A DNA stretch of 64,000 nucleotides from Streptomyces violaceusniger (GTDB lineage: Bacteria > Actinomycetota > Actinomycetes > Streptomycetales > Streptomycetaceae): positions 992,001 through 1,056,000 of the forward strand of contig BJHW01000001.1 of the NCBI GenBank assembly GCA_005405945.1. Direction: 5' to 3'. A program made the position numbers and the translations under genes. Positions 1 through 9,819 of this stretch are shown piece by piece (the stretch's first letter is position 1; every line of letters starts with the position of its first letter). Under the pieces are notes generated by a model, which was not told where the DNA came from, did no database searches, and worked only from the letters and a program-made list of their open reading frames with translations.

Positions 1-821
1 ACACCCTGCTCTTCGAGGGCGGGCTGGCGCTGAACTGCGTGGCCAACACAAAGATGCTGGAGAGATCGTCGTTCACCGGCATGGAGGTCAGCTTCGGGGC
101 CAGCGATCCCGGGGTCGCCATCGGCGCGGCCGTGTACGCCGCCGGTCTCAGGAATCGGCCGGCCGACGCGGTCACCACCCCCTACCTGGGGCCTTCGTAC
201 GACGAGCGGCAGGTCCAGGACGCGCTGGCGGAGTACGCGGACCGCGTCGAGTGGCAGGAGGAGCCCGACGCCGCCTCGATCGCCGACCGGACGGCGGAGC
301 TGCTGGCCGGGAAGAACGTCGTGGGATGGTTCCAGGGCCGGACCGAGTTCGGGCCGCGTGCGCTGGGCAACCGCAGCATCCTCGCCAACCCGGCCTTCCC
401 CGACATCAAGGACATCATCAATCTCCGGGTGAAACACCGGGAGCCCTTCCGGCCGTTCGCGCCCGTCATCCTCGAGTCGGAGGCGCCACGTGTCTTCTCG
501 ATGGGCAAGAAGACCTCGTCCCCGTACATGACCTTCGTCTTTCCGGTGCGGAAGGAGTACCAGGAGCGGATCCCCGGCGCCTGCCACGTGGACGGCACGG
601 CGCGGGCCCAGACGGTGAACGAGCGGCAGAACCCCGCGCTCGCCCGGCTGTTGCGTGCCTTCACGGCGCGGACGGATGTGCCCTGCCTGCTCAACACGTC
701 CTTCAACGTGGCCGGTGAGCCCATCGTCTGCTCGCCGCGGGACGCGTTGGAGTGCTTCCTCGCCACCGAGATCGACTATCTGGTCATCGACCGGTTCGTG
801 ATCACCAAGAAGGGGAGCTGA
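1..821 (+). CDS. Carbamoyltransferase, NodU/CmcH family (5' end outside window)
   Basis: Only the C-terminal part (about 270 residues) is present; the frame is open to base 1, so the gene starts upstream. The first residues, GGLALNCVANTKM, match the conserved core of NodU/CmcH/TobZ-type O-carbamoyltransferases. GRTEFGPRALGNRSI, the HREPFRPFAPVI stretch and LLNTSFNVAGEPIV near the end are typical of the C-terminal carbamoyltransferase domain. The family transfers a carbamoyl group from carbamoyl phosphate, through carbamoyl-adenylate, to a hydroxyl of a natural product or Nod factor. It faces the minus-strand biosynthetic operon across a strong hairpin. That it tailors the product of that operon is inference. 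Family call is firm; substrate unknown. Confidence 0.9.
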   Translation, partial: TLLFEGGLALNCVANTKMLERSSFTGMEVSFGASDPGVAIGAAVYAAGLRNRPADAVTTPYLGPSYDERQVQDALAEYADRVEWQEEPDAASIADRTAELLAGKNVVGWFQGRTEFGPRALGNRSILANPAFPDIKDIINLRVKHREPFRPFAPVILESEAPRVFSMGKKTSSPYMTFVFPVRKEYQERIPGACHVDGTARAQTVNERQNPALARLLRAFTARTDVPCLLNTSFNVAGEPIVCSPRDALECFLATEIDYLVIDRFVITKKGS

Positions 822-824
822 GCC

Positions 825-859
825 GCCGGCCCGCGGGGCGCATGCGCCCGCGGGCCGGC
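825..859. terminator. Strong bidirectional hairpin between convergent genes
   Basis: Begins four bases after the carbamoyltransferase stop. The arms start GCCGGCCCGCGGG and end CCGCGGGCCGGC around a GCGCATGCGC centre, pairing over almost the full 35 nt with one unpaired G. It lies between two convergent genes, as expected for a bidirectional factor-independent terminator in Streptomyces (no U-tract). Confidence 0.75.
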
Positions 860-864
860 ACTCC

Positions 865-1302
865 TCAATCCTTCGGGAGCTGAATGGGCTCGTTCGGCCC
901 GCCCTTTGTCTCGATGGTCAGGAACGACAGGACGTCATCGCCGATGTTTTTCAGGTCATGAAGATGGTATCGCCCCGCGGGGCAGCGGAAATGCTGAGTC
1001 TGTCCACGGTCATAAGAGATCTCGTGGGTGGTGCCATCGCTCGAGTGCTGGCGGGCCCGGCCGTTTGTCAGGGCTATCCAGAAATAGTCGAGCACATGCC
1101 GGTGGACGGGAATGCGTTCTCCCGGCCGAAGGTGGGTCTCCCAGATGCGCAGTGAATCGCTCTCTTTCACCAGCGTCTGGCCGATCCACCCATGATGGGC
1201 GTTGGTGTCGAATTCCTTGTGCAGCTGCGGGCTCCAGCGGGCGTAACCCTCGGCGACGACAGTGCTGGACACGGGTATATCGGAGCGAGAATCTTTACCC
1301 AC
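865..1302 (-). CDS. Cupin-domain protein
   Basis: 145 residues, close to a single small cupin barrel. HLRPGERIPVHRH (about residues 57-69) supplies the paired histidines of cupin motif 1, and the stretch ending in YHLHDLKNIGDD gives a second-motif-like region. Such proteins bind a metal and act as isomerases, dioxygenases or sugar epimerases; nothing here fixes the reaction. GTG start preceded by AAGGA at about 10 nt. It is the last gene of the minus-strand operon, 30 nt after the aminotransferase stop, so probably contributes to the same pathway. Confidence 0.8.
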   Translation of the reverse strand: MGKDSRSDIPVSSTVVAEGYARWSPQLHKEFDTNAHHGWIGQTLVKESDSLRIWETHLRPGERIPVHRHVLDYFWIALTNGRARQHSSDGTTHEISYDRGQTQHFRCPAGRYHLHDLKNIGDDVLSFLTIETKGGPNEPIQLPKD

Positions 1303-1332
1303 GAGCGGGATCCTTTCACTGAACGATACGGC

Positions 1333-2400
1333 TCACAGAGCGGAGGAGAGTGCATCGAGCAGGGCGGTGTTCGCGCGCCGATCGCCGATGGTGATGCGGC
1401 AGGTGTCCGGGATCACCCGCCCGGTGTCGGCGACGACGATGCCCGCGCCCCGAAGCTGGTCCATCACGCGCTCGTGCTTGTGCAGCCGGACGAGGAGGAA
1501 GTTGGTCTCGGAGGGGAACACCCGGGCCACCGCGGGGTGCTCGGTCAGCGCCGAGGCCATCCGGTCGCGTTCGGTGCGGATGCGCTGGATGCCGGCGAGC
1601 ACCCGCCGTACGTCGGTCAGCCGGTCCCGCACGGCGTGCTGGGAGGCGTTGGTGAACCCGAAGGGCACCTGCACCCGGCGCAGCGCCTCGATGATGCCGG
1701 GCTGGGCCAGGGCGATCCCGCAGCGCGCGCCGGCGAGTCCCCATGCCTTGGAGAGTGTTCTGAGCACGATGAGGTTGTCATGCTGGGCGATCAGCCGGGC
1801 GTACGAGGGCTTCTCGCTGAACTCGACATAGGCTTCGTCGATCACCACCAGCCCACGGCCGCGCGCCACCAGTTCGTGGACCTGCTCCGGGTCGAGCCTG
1901 GTCCCGACGGGGTTGTTGGGGTCGCACAGGATGGTCACCCGTGGATCGGCCGCCAGGATGCGGTCGGCGTCGAGCTGGGACAGGTCGTCGCCGCGCAGCG
2001 GTACGTCGACGACGGGCAGGCGCAGGAGGTGGGCGAAGTGGCCGTAGAGCGGGAAGGTGGGTGGCGTGACGCAGACGCGCTCGCCGGGCGACGCCAGCGC
2101 CGCCAGGAGCAGCATGACGCCGTCCACCGAGCCGCTGCTGAACAGCAGGTGGTCCGCGCTCAGCGATTCCACGCCCGCGTGGCCGGGCAATGCCGCGATC
2201 GTGGTCAGGTAGGTGGCGGCCAGCTCTGTCGTGTCGAGGTGGGGATACTCGCCCGCGGCGCCCAGGAACGGGTTGGTGTTGCTGGACAGGTCGATCGTGT
2301 CGAACCGGGGCACTTGGCGGAAGCGGGCCGGGCCCGGGACCGGCACCCCCGTGACGGAGGGAGCCGCGTACTCCGACAGCGTGTGTTCCGCGCCCCCTCC
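1333..2400 (-). CDS. PLP-dependent aminotransferase, histidinol-phosphate aminotransferase-like (C-terminal half of a probable fusion)
   Basis: Fold-type I aminotransferase of the HisC class. SSNTNPF at the N-terminus, CDPNNPVGT (substrate/PLP loop), DEAYVEF (Asp pairing with the PLP nitrogen) and LRTLSKAWGLAGARCG (Schiff-base Lys) appear in the expected order. No convincing start or ribosome site precedes the domain. Upstream coding continues in another frame into an acyltransferase-like domain, and adding one G in the G-run near 2400 joins both into a protein of about 656 residues. It probably installs or removes an amino group on the pathway's product. Class is firm, substrate unknown; read it as one gene with 2400-3301. 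Confidence 0.82.
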   Translation of the reverse strand, partial: GGGAEHTLSEYAAPSVTGVPVPGPARFRQVPRFDTIDLSSNTNPFLGAAGEYPHLDTTELAATYLTTIAALPGHAGVESLSADHLLFSSGSVDGVMLLLAALASPGERVCVTPPTFPLYGHFAHLLRLPVVDVPLRGDDLSQLDADRILAADPRVTILCDPNNPVGTRLDPEQVHELVARGRGLVVIDEAYVEFSEKPSYARLIAQHDNLIVLRTLSKAWGLAGARCGIALAQPGIIEALRRVQVPFGFTNASQHAVRDRLTDVRRVLAGIQRIRTERDRMASALTEHPAVARVFPSETNFLLVRLHKHERVMDQLRGAGIVVADTGRVIPDTCRITIGDRRANTALLDALSSAL

Positions 2401-3301
2401 CCCGGGGACGCGAGGCCGGGGGCGCGCAGCCAGTGGTCGAGGGGCACGAACAGATCGGCTCCGAGGCGGCGCGCGCGGGGGACGTCTCCCCGGCCGAGGT
2501 GGACCCACTCCAGGCCGGAGCGCCGGGCGTGGAGGTACAGCCGGTACACGGACGCGGCGAGGAGGCCGTCCCGTGCGGCGGGGTCGTCGTGGTCAATGGC
2601 CTGTGTGAGGGAGTAGATCCCCGGCCGTTGTGGGACGTGGTGAGGAGCCCGGCCTGGACCACGGCGTCCTGTCTGCGGCGCACGAGCATCTCGGTGCGTT
2701 TCGCCAACGGGCCGTGTGCCAGGGCGTCGAGGGCGTCGGCGCTGTACAGCAGGTTGTCGCGGCCGCCGCGGCGATCGGCCTGACGCTGGTGGAGCGTGAC
2801 GAAGGCGTCTCGCGCCCAGGGACTCCCGTCGAGTTCGCTCAGCCGGATCCGCTCCCAGGTCATCTCGAGGGAGACCTCGCGGTCGCGGCGGCGGAGGCCG
2901 TTGAGTCGCTCGGCGCCGATACGGCTCCGCAGGACCTCGTCCACGTCCCCGGTCAGCCGGACGACACACTCGCTCTCGGTGGCGATCGGAACGAGCCCCG
3001 CCGCCCGCAGCGCGCCGGTGTCGTCGCTGCGGCGCACGTTGGGCACCAGGATCTGGGACACCCCCAGTGCCTCGGCACGGCGGACCAGTTCATCGAGGGC
3101 GTGGCGGGCGGGGGCGGGGCTGGTCGGGTGGTACGGGGACCCGCCGCCCACCAGGGTGGGGCGCTCGAGCACCGCGGGGTCCAGGGCGGCGAACACGCCC
3201 GCCCCTTGGTCCAGTCGGGCCAAGGAGCACACCGGGTCCGGGGACCCGAGGGCGGCGGACAGCACATGCTGAAGCGCGTCGATATCTGCGGACCTGCGCA
3301 T
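2400..3301 (-). CDS. GNAT/FemAB-like acyltransferase domain (N-terminal half of a probable fusion; frameshifted)
   Basis: ATG at 3301 with GGAG 7 nt upstream. The first 220 residues read well (for example SQILVPNVRR and LNGLRRRDREVSLEM). The frame is then lost in a GGGG run near 2620 and resumes in the next frame with IYSLTQAIDHDDPAARDGLL and LEWVHLGRGDVPRARRLGA. The latter resembles the C-terminal lobe of BioF2/FemAB-like GNAT proteins, where a core of small residues positions the acyl donor. A second shift near 2400 leads into the aminotransferase. Both shifts are mended by one extra G. Family assignment is moderate; it may acylate the amine made by its fused partner. Confidence 0.6.
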
Positions 3302-3323
3302 GCTCGTTCTCCACTCCTCGTGG

Positions 3324-4280
3324 TCACTGGGGTGTCCCGGCCCGGTGCGCGTCCATGTACGCGTCGATGCGGTCGCGGTACTCCTCGAACAGGTCGGCCA
3401 CGGTGCGGGCGATACCGGCCCGCCAGCCGATGGTGCAGTCGCCGATCAGGCGCCGGCGGACGTCGTGGTCGAAGATGGCCGTTTCCCGGCTGTAGTCGCC
3501 GCGGTCCAGCCGCACCGGCACGCCGGTGAGCGCGGACAGGTACTCCAGCAGGTCGGTGATGCCGACCTCCTCGTCCCCGCCCCAGTTCACGACCCGCGCG
3601 GGCGCCCGCGCCACGTCCCACAGCAGCGGCACCTGGCGCACGACGTCATCGGTGTGCAGCAGATTGCAGTAGTTCTGGCCCTCGCGGGGCACCGCGCAGG
3701 GCTGCCCCTTGCGCATCTGGTGGAGCAGGATCACGGGCACGCCGCCGTGGCCGTACGGGCCGTAGGCGATGTTGAGGCGGGCGATCACCGTTGGCAGCCC
3801 GAGTGTCTCGGCCAGACCGCGTGCCACGCCTTCGGCGGTGATCTTGGCGACGGGGTAGGTCGGCAGCCATGGCGCGGCCCCGCCCAGCGGATCGCTCTCC
3901 CGGTAGCGATGGGTCCGATCGGCTCGGTCGTAGACCACGCCGGACGAGACGTACAGGAACGACTCGGCGGCGGAGCAGTGGGTCATCAGCCGTGCGGTGC
4001 CGACCGCGTTGACGCGCGCGGTGTCCTCGAAGTCCTTGCCGTCGCCCCGGTGCACCGCCGAGTGCAGCACATGGGTGAAGTCGCGCGGCAGGCCCTCCAG
4101 GTCATCGGTGGCCATGTCCCAGGTGGCGGTGTGGGCGCCCGCTTCCTCCAGCGCCTCGCGGGCGTGGGGGTCGCCGAACCGGCCCAGGCACCACACCTCG
4201 TTGTCGACGGCGAGCGATTCGGCGACGGGCCTCGCGACCTGTCCGGTCCCCCCGGTGATGAGTATCTTCTTGCCTCGCAT
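3324..4280 (-). CDS. NAD(P)-dependent epimerase/dehydratase (extended SDR)
   Basis: 318 residues, normal for extended SDRs. The N-terminal GGTGQVA is the GxxGxxx nucleotide loop (residues 9-15). YPVAK (near residue 142) is the YxxxK catalytic pair, preceded by the Ser in LYVSSGVVYD. RLNIAYGPYGHGG and FCNLLHTDD-like (CNLLHTDDVV) segments resemble nucleotide-sugar epimerases/reductases. AGGAG lies about 9 nt before the ATG. It sits between the NRPS-like gene (43 nt) and the acyltransferase-aminotransferase (22 nt) on one strand, so is probably co-transcribed. Likely acts on a sugar or sugar-like intermediate; reductase versus epimerase cannot be told from sequence. Confidence 0.85.
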   Translation of the reverse strand: MRGKKILITGGTGQVARPVAESLAVDNEVWCLGRFGDPHAREALEEAGAHTATWDMATDDLEGLPRDFTHVLHSAVHRGDGKDFEDTARVNAVGTARLMTHCSAAESFLYVSSGVVYDRADRTHRYRESDPLGGAAPWLPTYPVAKITAEGVARGLAETLGLPTVIARLNIAYGPYGHGGVPVILLHQMRKGQPCAVPREGQNYCNLLHTDDVVRQVPLLWDVARAPARVVNWGGDEEVGITDLLEYLSALTGVPVRLDRGDYSRETAIFDHDVRRRLIGDCTIGWRAGIARTVADLFEEYRDRIDAYMDAHRAGTPQ

Positions 4281-4323
4281 GATGGGCGGCTCCTGATGGT
4301 GTCAGCGTTGCCTTTCCCGGTTC

Positions 4324-7061
4324 TCAGCCGAGCGCGCGGGCCAGTTCGTGCCGCAGGGTCGCCTGGAAGGTGTGCACATGCCGCGGGCTCATCAGGGTGT
4401 AGTGCTCCCCTTCGACCTCGATATAGGTGTTGGGGTCGCGGGTGAACTCGTCCCAGTGGCTGAGCTGGTGGTCCAGCCACTCCTCCTTGGTGCCGCGCAG
4501 CGGAGTGCAGTAGAAGACCTTCACCCGGCCGACCGAGCCCGACGGTTCGTAGGTGCGGCCCAGGTGCACCATGCTCTGTGCGAGGTGCACCCAGTCGGCG
4601 AACCGCTCGAGGGTGAGGTCGAGTTCGGTCAGCCGCCGCTTCGGGGCGTGGTCGATCAGATGGGCCAGCTGATCGGCCTCGGGCAGTGGCCGGAGGGTGG
4701 CGGTCAGCCGCTCGATGTCGGTGGCGTCGATGAGTTCGAGGAAGAGCGCCAGGTTGATCGCGCCATCGGTGAAGGTGATCTCGTTCATGCGGTCGGAGAT
4801 CCGCGGTGGCAGGTTGAAGACGCCCACGAAGTCGACCTTGTCGCCGTCGGCTTCCAGCCGCTTGGCGATCTCGAATGCCACCGCCCCGCCGTAGGAGTAT
4901 CCCGCGACGGCGTAGGGGCCGCTGGGCTGCGCCCGCCGGATGGCCTCGACGTAGGTGGACACCATCTCGTCGAACGACCCGAAGTGGGTCTCCCCCTCCC
5001 CGAATCCACGGGCCCGCAGCGCGTAGAACGGCCGCTCGCCGGTGAAGTACTTGGCCAGATTGACGAACACCAGCACCTCCCCCAGACCGGGGTGGACGCA
5101 GAAGAGCGGCGTCCCGTCCCCGGTGATCTGCAGCGGCACCAGCGGATCGTAGGTGGCGTCCCCGCCGGCGCCCTGCCCGGCGGTCAGGCGGCCGGCCAGC
5201 GCTCGTACGGTCGGGGCCTGGAGGAGCGTGGACATCGGCACGTCCTCGATGCCGAACGCGGCCTGGATCTCCAGCTTGAGCCGCAGTACGTCCAGCGAGG
5301 TGCCGCCCAGGTCGAAGAAGCCGGCAGCGGCCGACACCGCCCTGGTGTCCAGGACGCGGGCGTAGATCTCGGCCAGTGCGGCCTCCACCTCGCCCTCCGG
5401 CGCCACATGGCCGCCGAGGAACCGGGTGCTGATCTCGTCCGACCGACGGGCCGCCTCGTCCAGACTTCGGTTCTCGACGGCCGCGCGCAGCCGGGACCGC
5501 TGGATCTTGCCGAGGTTGCCACGGGGGATCTCGTCCGCGGCGACGGGGAGGATCAGCTGGGGACGGAACCCCCAGTGCATGACGGTGGAGCTGCGGATCG
5601 CCACGATGGCCCGGTACACCGCGACCTCGTCGGCGGCGTCGCCCGCCGGGACGAACGCGATGGCGAGCTGTTCGGTGTCGGCCCCCTCGGGCCGGATCGG
5701 GAACGCGGCGACGTGGCCGCGCTTCACCCCGTCCAGCTCGTCCAGGACCGCTTCCAGGTCGTGGCTGTAGTAGTTGACACCGCTGACGATGATGGAGTCC
5801 TTGGTGCGCCCGACCAGCATCAACCGGCCGTCGGGGTCGAGGTGGCCCAGGTCTCCGGTGCGGAACCAGCCGTCGGCGGTGAACGCCTGCGCGGTGGCCC
5901 GCTCATCGCCGAAGTAGCCGCCCGAGACCATCGGGCCGTGCAGCTGCACCTCCCCCGGCTCGGCCGCTCCGGGCCGGTCGGTGGAGGCCAGCACCGTGCC
6001 GTCGTCGTCGGTGATGCGAATCCGCAGGCCACGCACCGGGCGGCCCAGCGGGGGAACTCCGTCTCCCGGTCCCGGGTGGCGAAGTCGCGGTTGAACACAC
6101 TGCCCGCGCACGTCTCGGTCATCCCGAACGCGGGCACGATCACATCTCCGCGCAGCCCGTAGGGCGCGAGGGTGTCCAGGAACGCCCGTACGGTGGCGGT
6201 CACGGTGGCCTCGCCGCCGGAGATGATGTGCCGCACCTGTGACAGGTCCACCTCCTGCCGCGACGGGGGCCGCCCGGCGAGTGCCTGGTTGATCTGCCCG
6301 AAGAGGAAGTTGGGGGTGAACGTCACTCTCACCCGATGAGCCGTGAGCAGCCTGAGGAACTCCACGGGGTCGGCCAGCACGGTGGCCGGCACCGTCATGA
6401 CCTGGGCGGCGCCGTTGAACATCGGCAGCAGATGCGCCTCTATGGCGGCGATGTGATCGACCGAGATCCAGTTCAATGAGGTGTCGTCGGGCCCGAGGTC
6501 CAGCGCCCCCGACTTACCGGCCTGCGCCGCCAGCAGATTGGTGTGGGTGAGCCTGACCGCCTTGCTCGATCCGGTGGACCCGGAGGTGAGCATCAGCAGG
6601 GCGAGATCGTCCGGCGCGGGCACATGGAGCTGATCGGGCCCGGCCGCGGCGTGGCTCAGCTCCTCGACCGTCACGGACCGCAGTCCGGCCTCGGGCAGCT
6701 CTCCATGCGCCGTCTTGGACACGATCACCAACGGGTCGCCCAGGAGCGTGCGCAGCTGCTCCAGCTGGGCACGCCACCGGGAAGGGTCGGCCTGCGGCGC
6801 GATCGGGCACGGCACGGCACCGGTGAGTACGCATCCCCAGAAGGCGCGGAAGAAGATCTCCGGATCACTGGCCGCGATCAGCACTCGGTCGCCCGGAGCG
6901 GTGCCGCGCTCCCGCAGCCCTTGCGCGATCCGGCAGGCGCACTCCCGCAGCTCGCCGTAGGAGAGGAACGGGCCGCCGATGAACGCGATGCCGTGAGTCG
7001 TGTCGCGGGCCGCACGCTCGAGCAGCTGCGGGAGTGTCGAAGCATGACGTTGATCCGGCAT
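4324..7061 (-). CDS. NRPS-like protein: adenylation, carrier protein, thioesterase (one frameshift)
   Basis: About 912 residues after repair. ATG at 7061 with GGAGG 9 nt upstream. The adenylation domain (1-550) has the P-loop LTSGSTGSSKAV, the GMTETCAGS motif, GWFRTGDLGHLDPDGR, GRTKDSIIVSG and the terminal catalytic Lys in PRGNLGKIQ. The carrier domain (about 560-630) has the phosphopantetheine Ser in FFDLGGTSLD. The thioesterase (about 650-912) has nucleophile motif GYSYGG and a His in GEHYTLMSPRH. There is no condensation domain, so it activates, tethers and releases or couples one acid. The frame breaks near 6055 in a G-run, where one base restores FPPLGRPVRG. Substrate not predictable by eye; the A domain resembles acyl/aryl-AMP ligases as much as amino-acid ones. 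Confidence 0.85.
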
Positions 7062-7285
7062 GGGGGAAGTCCTCCGATCGGAAGGGACGGAAAACCGTGG
7101 CGAGCAGGGCTGGGGGCGCTGGGCGCGACGCCGCGCCGGAGAGGGGCACCAGGGCCGGGCTGTGACATCCCCATCGACGGTGGTGCGCATCGAGGGGCGC
7201 GGCTGCACGCGGCCGGGGCGGGCGCAGCTTGGCGCCCGCGGCACGTGTGATCGAGGTGACGCGATCGCGTCGGCGCCGGGGTGTC

Positions 7286-7302
7286 CCGGGCCGGTGGCCC
7301 GG
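7286..7302 (-). terminator. Hairpin just past the ATP-grasp gene
   Basis: CCGGGCC and GGCCCGG arms with a 3-nt loop, 18 nt downstream of the ATP-grasp stop. It may end or attenuate transcription before the NRPS-like gene, whose start lies about 225 nt further on. Bases 7062-7319 hold no convincing gene. Confidence 0.4.
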
Positions 7303-7319
7303 CCGGTCCGGCCGTCAGA

Positions 7320-8488
7320 TCAGGCGGATCCGACCTCGTTGAATCGCACGACGTCCTCGATCGTCTTCCGCAGTTTCAGCTCATCCGGATCGGAGACGAT
7401 GGCCTGTCCCACGCGGCCATACGGCCCGACCGGCGCATCAGGCGATGAATCGTAGACGATCTCATCGAAAAGGAAGTTCCGCTCAAAGTCGCTCTGGGTC
7501 ACATCGCATCCGCTGGGGCGACGCAGAAGAATATATCCATGGAAGCGCTCCGGGGTGCGCTGGTCGGCCAGGGCCCGAGTCGCCCCCTCCCCAGCGCGAG
7601 ACTGATTTCGACGTCAAAGAGATCGACGCCGTATGTCAGCTGGTTGACCTGAGGGGACAGCGCCCCGGGGAGGCGGATGGCGCACTCGCCGAAGGTCAGC
7701 CCCTCTTCTGTCGTGAACGCTTCCATATGGAATACGCAATCAGGCGCGTTCAGGCTGGCGAGCGCTTGCCCGGCGAGCGTCTCCATCTCCTGAAACAAGG
7801 CGGAATGCCGCCTCCGGTCCAGGAGGTACGCGGACAGAATGCCGCCCTGTACGGCCCTGAGCGGTGAGGTGTGATAGCCGCTCATGGACGACCACTGAAG
7901 GCCTCCCTTTTCCCAGACGCCGTCGAGATAGACCTCGGGAGCGTCCATGAAGGACTCGGCGACGATCTCGACATCCGACTGGCCGGTGAAGGGCGTCAGG
8001 GCCTGTGCGTACTCTTCCGGTGTGCGGACGATGTTCGTACGGAGAGCGCCGGCCCCGGTCGCCGGCTTGACCACGAAGACCTCTCCCAGATCGTCGGCGA
8101 GGTCCGTGAAAGACGTGCCCAGGGCCACATGACGGCAGCGCGCTCGCTTGACCTGGGGCGGCAGCATGCTCTTCTGGAGGTACTTGTCCCGGAAGCGGAG
8201 AGCCGTCCCGGAATCGGCATTCCCGGGAAGGTTCAGCTGCTGCCGTAAGTAGGTTGCTCCGAATACGCCCATTTCATGGACGCTCAGCACCCCGGCCGGA
8301 TCGTCAATGCCCGCGGCCAGCACTGCTCGGAAAATTTCCTGGGCGTTCTCCATGTCGGCGACCCATGTGAATCTCCGACTTTTCGGCGGGCTCGCCGGCG
8401 CCTGGACAATGTAGTAAGGATCAATGCCGCGGCGCCGCAGTGCCTGATCGAGATCGCCTCTGTACCCGATAACAATCATCGTCGGCAT
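7320..8488 (-). CDS. ATP-grasp ligase (one frameshift)
   Basis: About 389 residues after repair. The ATG at 8488 is preferred because GGGAGG lies 5-6 nt upstream. FVVKPATGAGALRTNIVRT is the ATP-grasp Lys/Gly-rich region, DVEIVAESFMDAPEVYLDGV carries the hinge and metal-binding acidic residues, and HMEAFTTEEGLTFGECAIRLPG matches the C-terminal metal/phosphate site seen in carboxylate-amine ligases. Near 7575 one extra G restores the reading into RRPSGCDVTQSDFERNFL and the C-terminus. The family joins a carboxylate to an amine or thiol through an acyl phosphate. First gene of the minus-strand operon; likely forms an amide bond in its product. Confidence 0.82.
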
Positions 8489-8887
8489 TCTCGCCTCCCC
8501 GTCACGGCTAGCCAAAACTTGAAGAAGTCATTTGCCGTACTGCCACCCGGCGTGGATTCGGGTGGACCGGTGGATCGGTGATGTCTCGCGATGAGCTACT
8601 TCGAGGCCGGCACCGAGGCATCGTTTCACAGGGATACGACAATGCGATCCATAGAGGATGAGCTTGTGGCGCAAGTCACAAGCCAGGCAATGAGCGTGAA
8701 TGGAATTACTCCTTCCATTCGTGCTCATGGAGTGTATTCGCCATTCCGGTCATGCCTCGCATAGCGCTACATGGAGAAAACGGCGCGGGTCCCCCGCCGA
8801 AGAGTGCTCCACGGACCGGCCAGGACGCCCTCTGCCTGGGTGCGACACACCCAGGCAGCCGGTCGCGGCGTTTCGTAACCTGGCGGC
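8489..8887. promoter_or_regulatory. Divergent intergenic region with a long imperfect inverted repeat
   Basis: 399 nt without a gene between the divergent ATP-grasp operon and the XRE regulator. It is less GC-rich than its surroundings and must carry both promoters. At 8692-8726 two 14-nt arms (left GAGCGTGAATGGAA) pair around TTACTCC with two mismatches; the inner eight pairs are perfect. This is a possible operator, perhaps for the neighbouring XRE protein. Confidence 0.45.
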
Positions 8888-9739
8888 ATGGGTGACAACG
8901 ACCTGGGAGAATTCCTGCGAAGCCGCAGGTCAGGGCTGCGGCCCGAAGAAGTCGGGATGGCGAGCCACGGCGCCCGCCGCGTTCCCGGGCTGCGCCGTGA
9001 GGAGGTCGCGGTGCTGGCCGGTGTCAACGCCGACTACTACACCCGCCTGGAACAAGGCCGGGAGCGCCACCCCTCCGGGCAGGTGCTCGACGCGCTCAGC
9101 CGCGCGCTGCGCCTCGACGGCGACGCCCGGGACCATCTGTTCCGGCTCGGCGGCACGGTGCCCGACACCCCCTCCGTCCACGTGTCCGACCAGGTCAGTC
9201 CCGGGTTGCGGCAACTGATGGACGGCTATCCGCACACCCCTGCCTTCGTGCTCAACCGGACCCTGGACATCCTGGCCACCAACGCGCTGGCCGACGCCCT
9301 CTACTCGCCGTTCCACCCGGCGGACAACCTGGCCCGCATGGCGTTCGCGGACCCCGCGGGCCGCGCCTTCTACCAGGACTGGGACCGGGCGGCCCAGGCC
9401 ACCGTCGGGAATCTGCGCCAAGCGGCGGGCCACGAGCCGGACAACCCGCGCCTGCGCGAGCTCGTGGACACCCTCAGCGAGGACAGCGCGGACTTCGCGC
9501 GCCTGTGGAACAGCCACACCGTGCGGGGCAAGACCCAGGAGGCCAAGCGGTTCCTGCACCCCGACGTCGGTCCCCTCACGCTCAGCTACCAGGCGTTTGA
9601 CGTACGGGAGGCCCCGGGCCGGCAACTCGTCATCTACCACGCGGAGCCCGGAAGCGGCAGCGCGGAGGCCCTGCATCTGCTCGGGTCCATCCACGCGACA
9701 CGCACCCGGCCCTCCCCGCGCGGCGCGGACCGCACCTGA
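8888..9739 (+). CDS. XRE-family regulator with MmyB-like ligand-binding domain
   Basis: 283 residues. The N-terminal helix-turn-helix covers about residues 10-75: RREEVAVLAGVNADYYTRLEQGR is the signature of the large actinobacterial group that pairs this HTH with an MmyB-like C-terminal domain (about 105-270 here). That domain binds small ligands, probably fatty-acid-like, in solved members. Length is typical. It diverges from the biosynthetic operon over a 399-nt gap holding an inverted repeat, so it could control that operon; in Streptomyces such regulators often instead control an adjacent SDR gene, and none is adjacent here. Confidence 0.9.
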   Translation: MGDNDLGEFLRSRRSGLRPEEVGMASHGARRVPGLRREEVAVLAGVNADYYTRLEQGRERHPSGQVLDALSRALRLDGDARDHLFRLGGTVPDTPSVHVSDQVSPGLRQLMDGYPHTPAFVLNRTLDILATNALADALYSPFHPADNLARMAFADPAGRAFYQDWDRAAQATVGNLRQAAGHEPDNPRLRELVDTLSEDSADFARLWNSHTVRGKTQEAKRFLHPDVGPLTLSYQAFDVREAPGRQLVIYHAEPGSGSAEALHLLGSIHATRTRPSPRGADRT

Positions 9740-9771
9740 ATGCGTGGCTCGGACGCAACGCCTGCCGGCGG

Positions 9772-9798
9772 TGAAGGGCCGGTGGGTGCCGGCCCCTC
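9772..9798. terminator. Bidirectional terminator between XRE regulator and gap
   Basis: GGGCCGG and CCGGCCC arms with a 6-nt loop, extended by TGA/TCA beyond one mismatch. It lies 33 nt after the XRE stop and just before the end of the convergent gap gene. Confidence 0.6.
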
Positions 9799-9819
9799 AC
9801 GGTCGGTCAGTCGGCGCGC

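Noticed and set aside
1192..2616. Long + strand open frame opposite the aminotransferase
   Set aside because: Low-complexity Gly/Arg-rich translation with no motif; the minus strand carries clear PLP-enzyme motifs. GC-rich codon bias keeps the opposite frame open.
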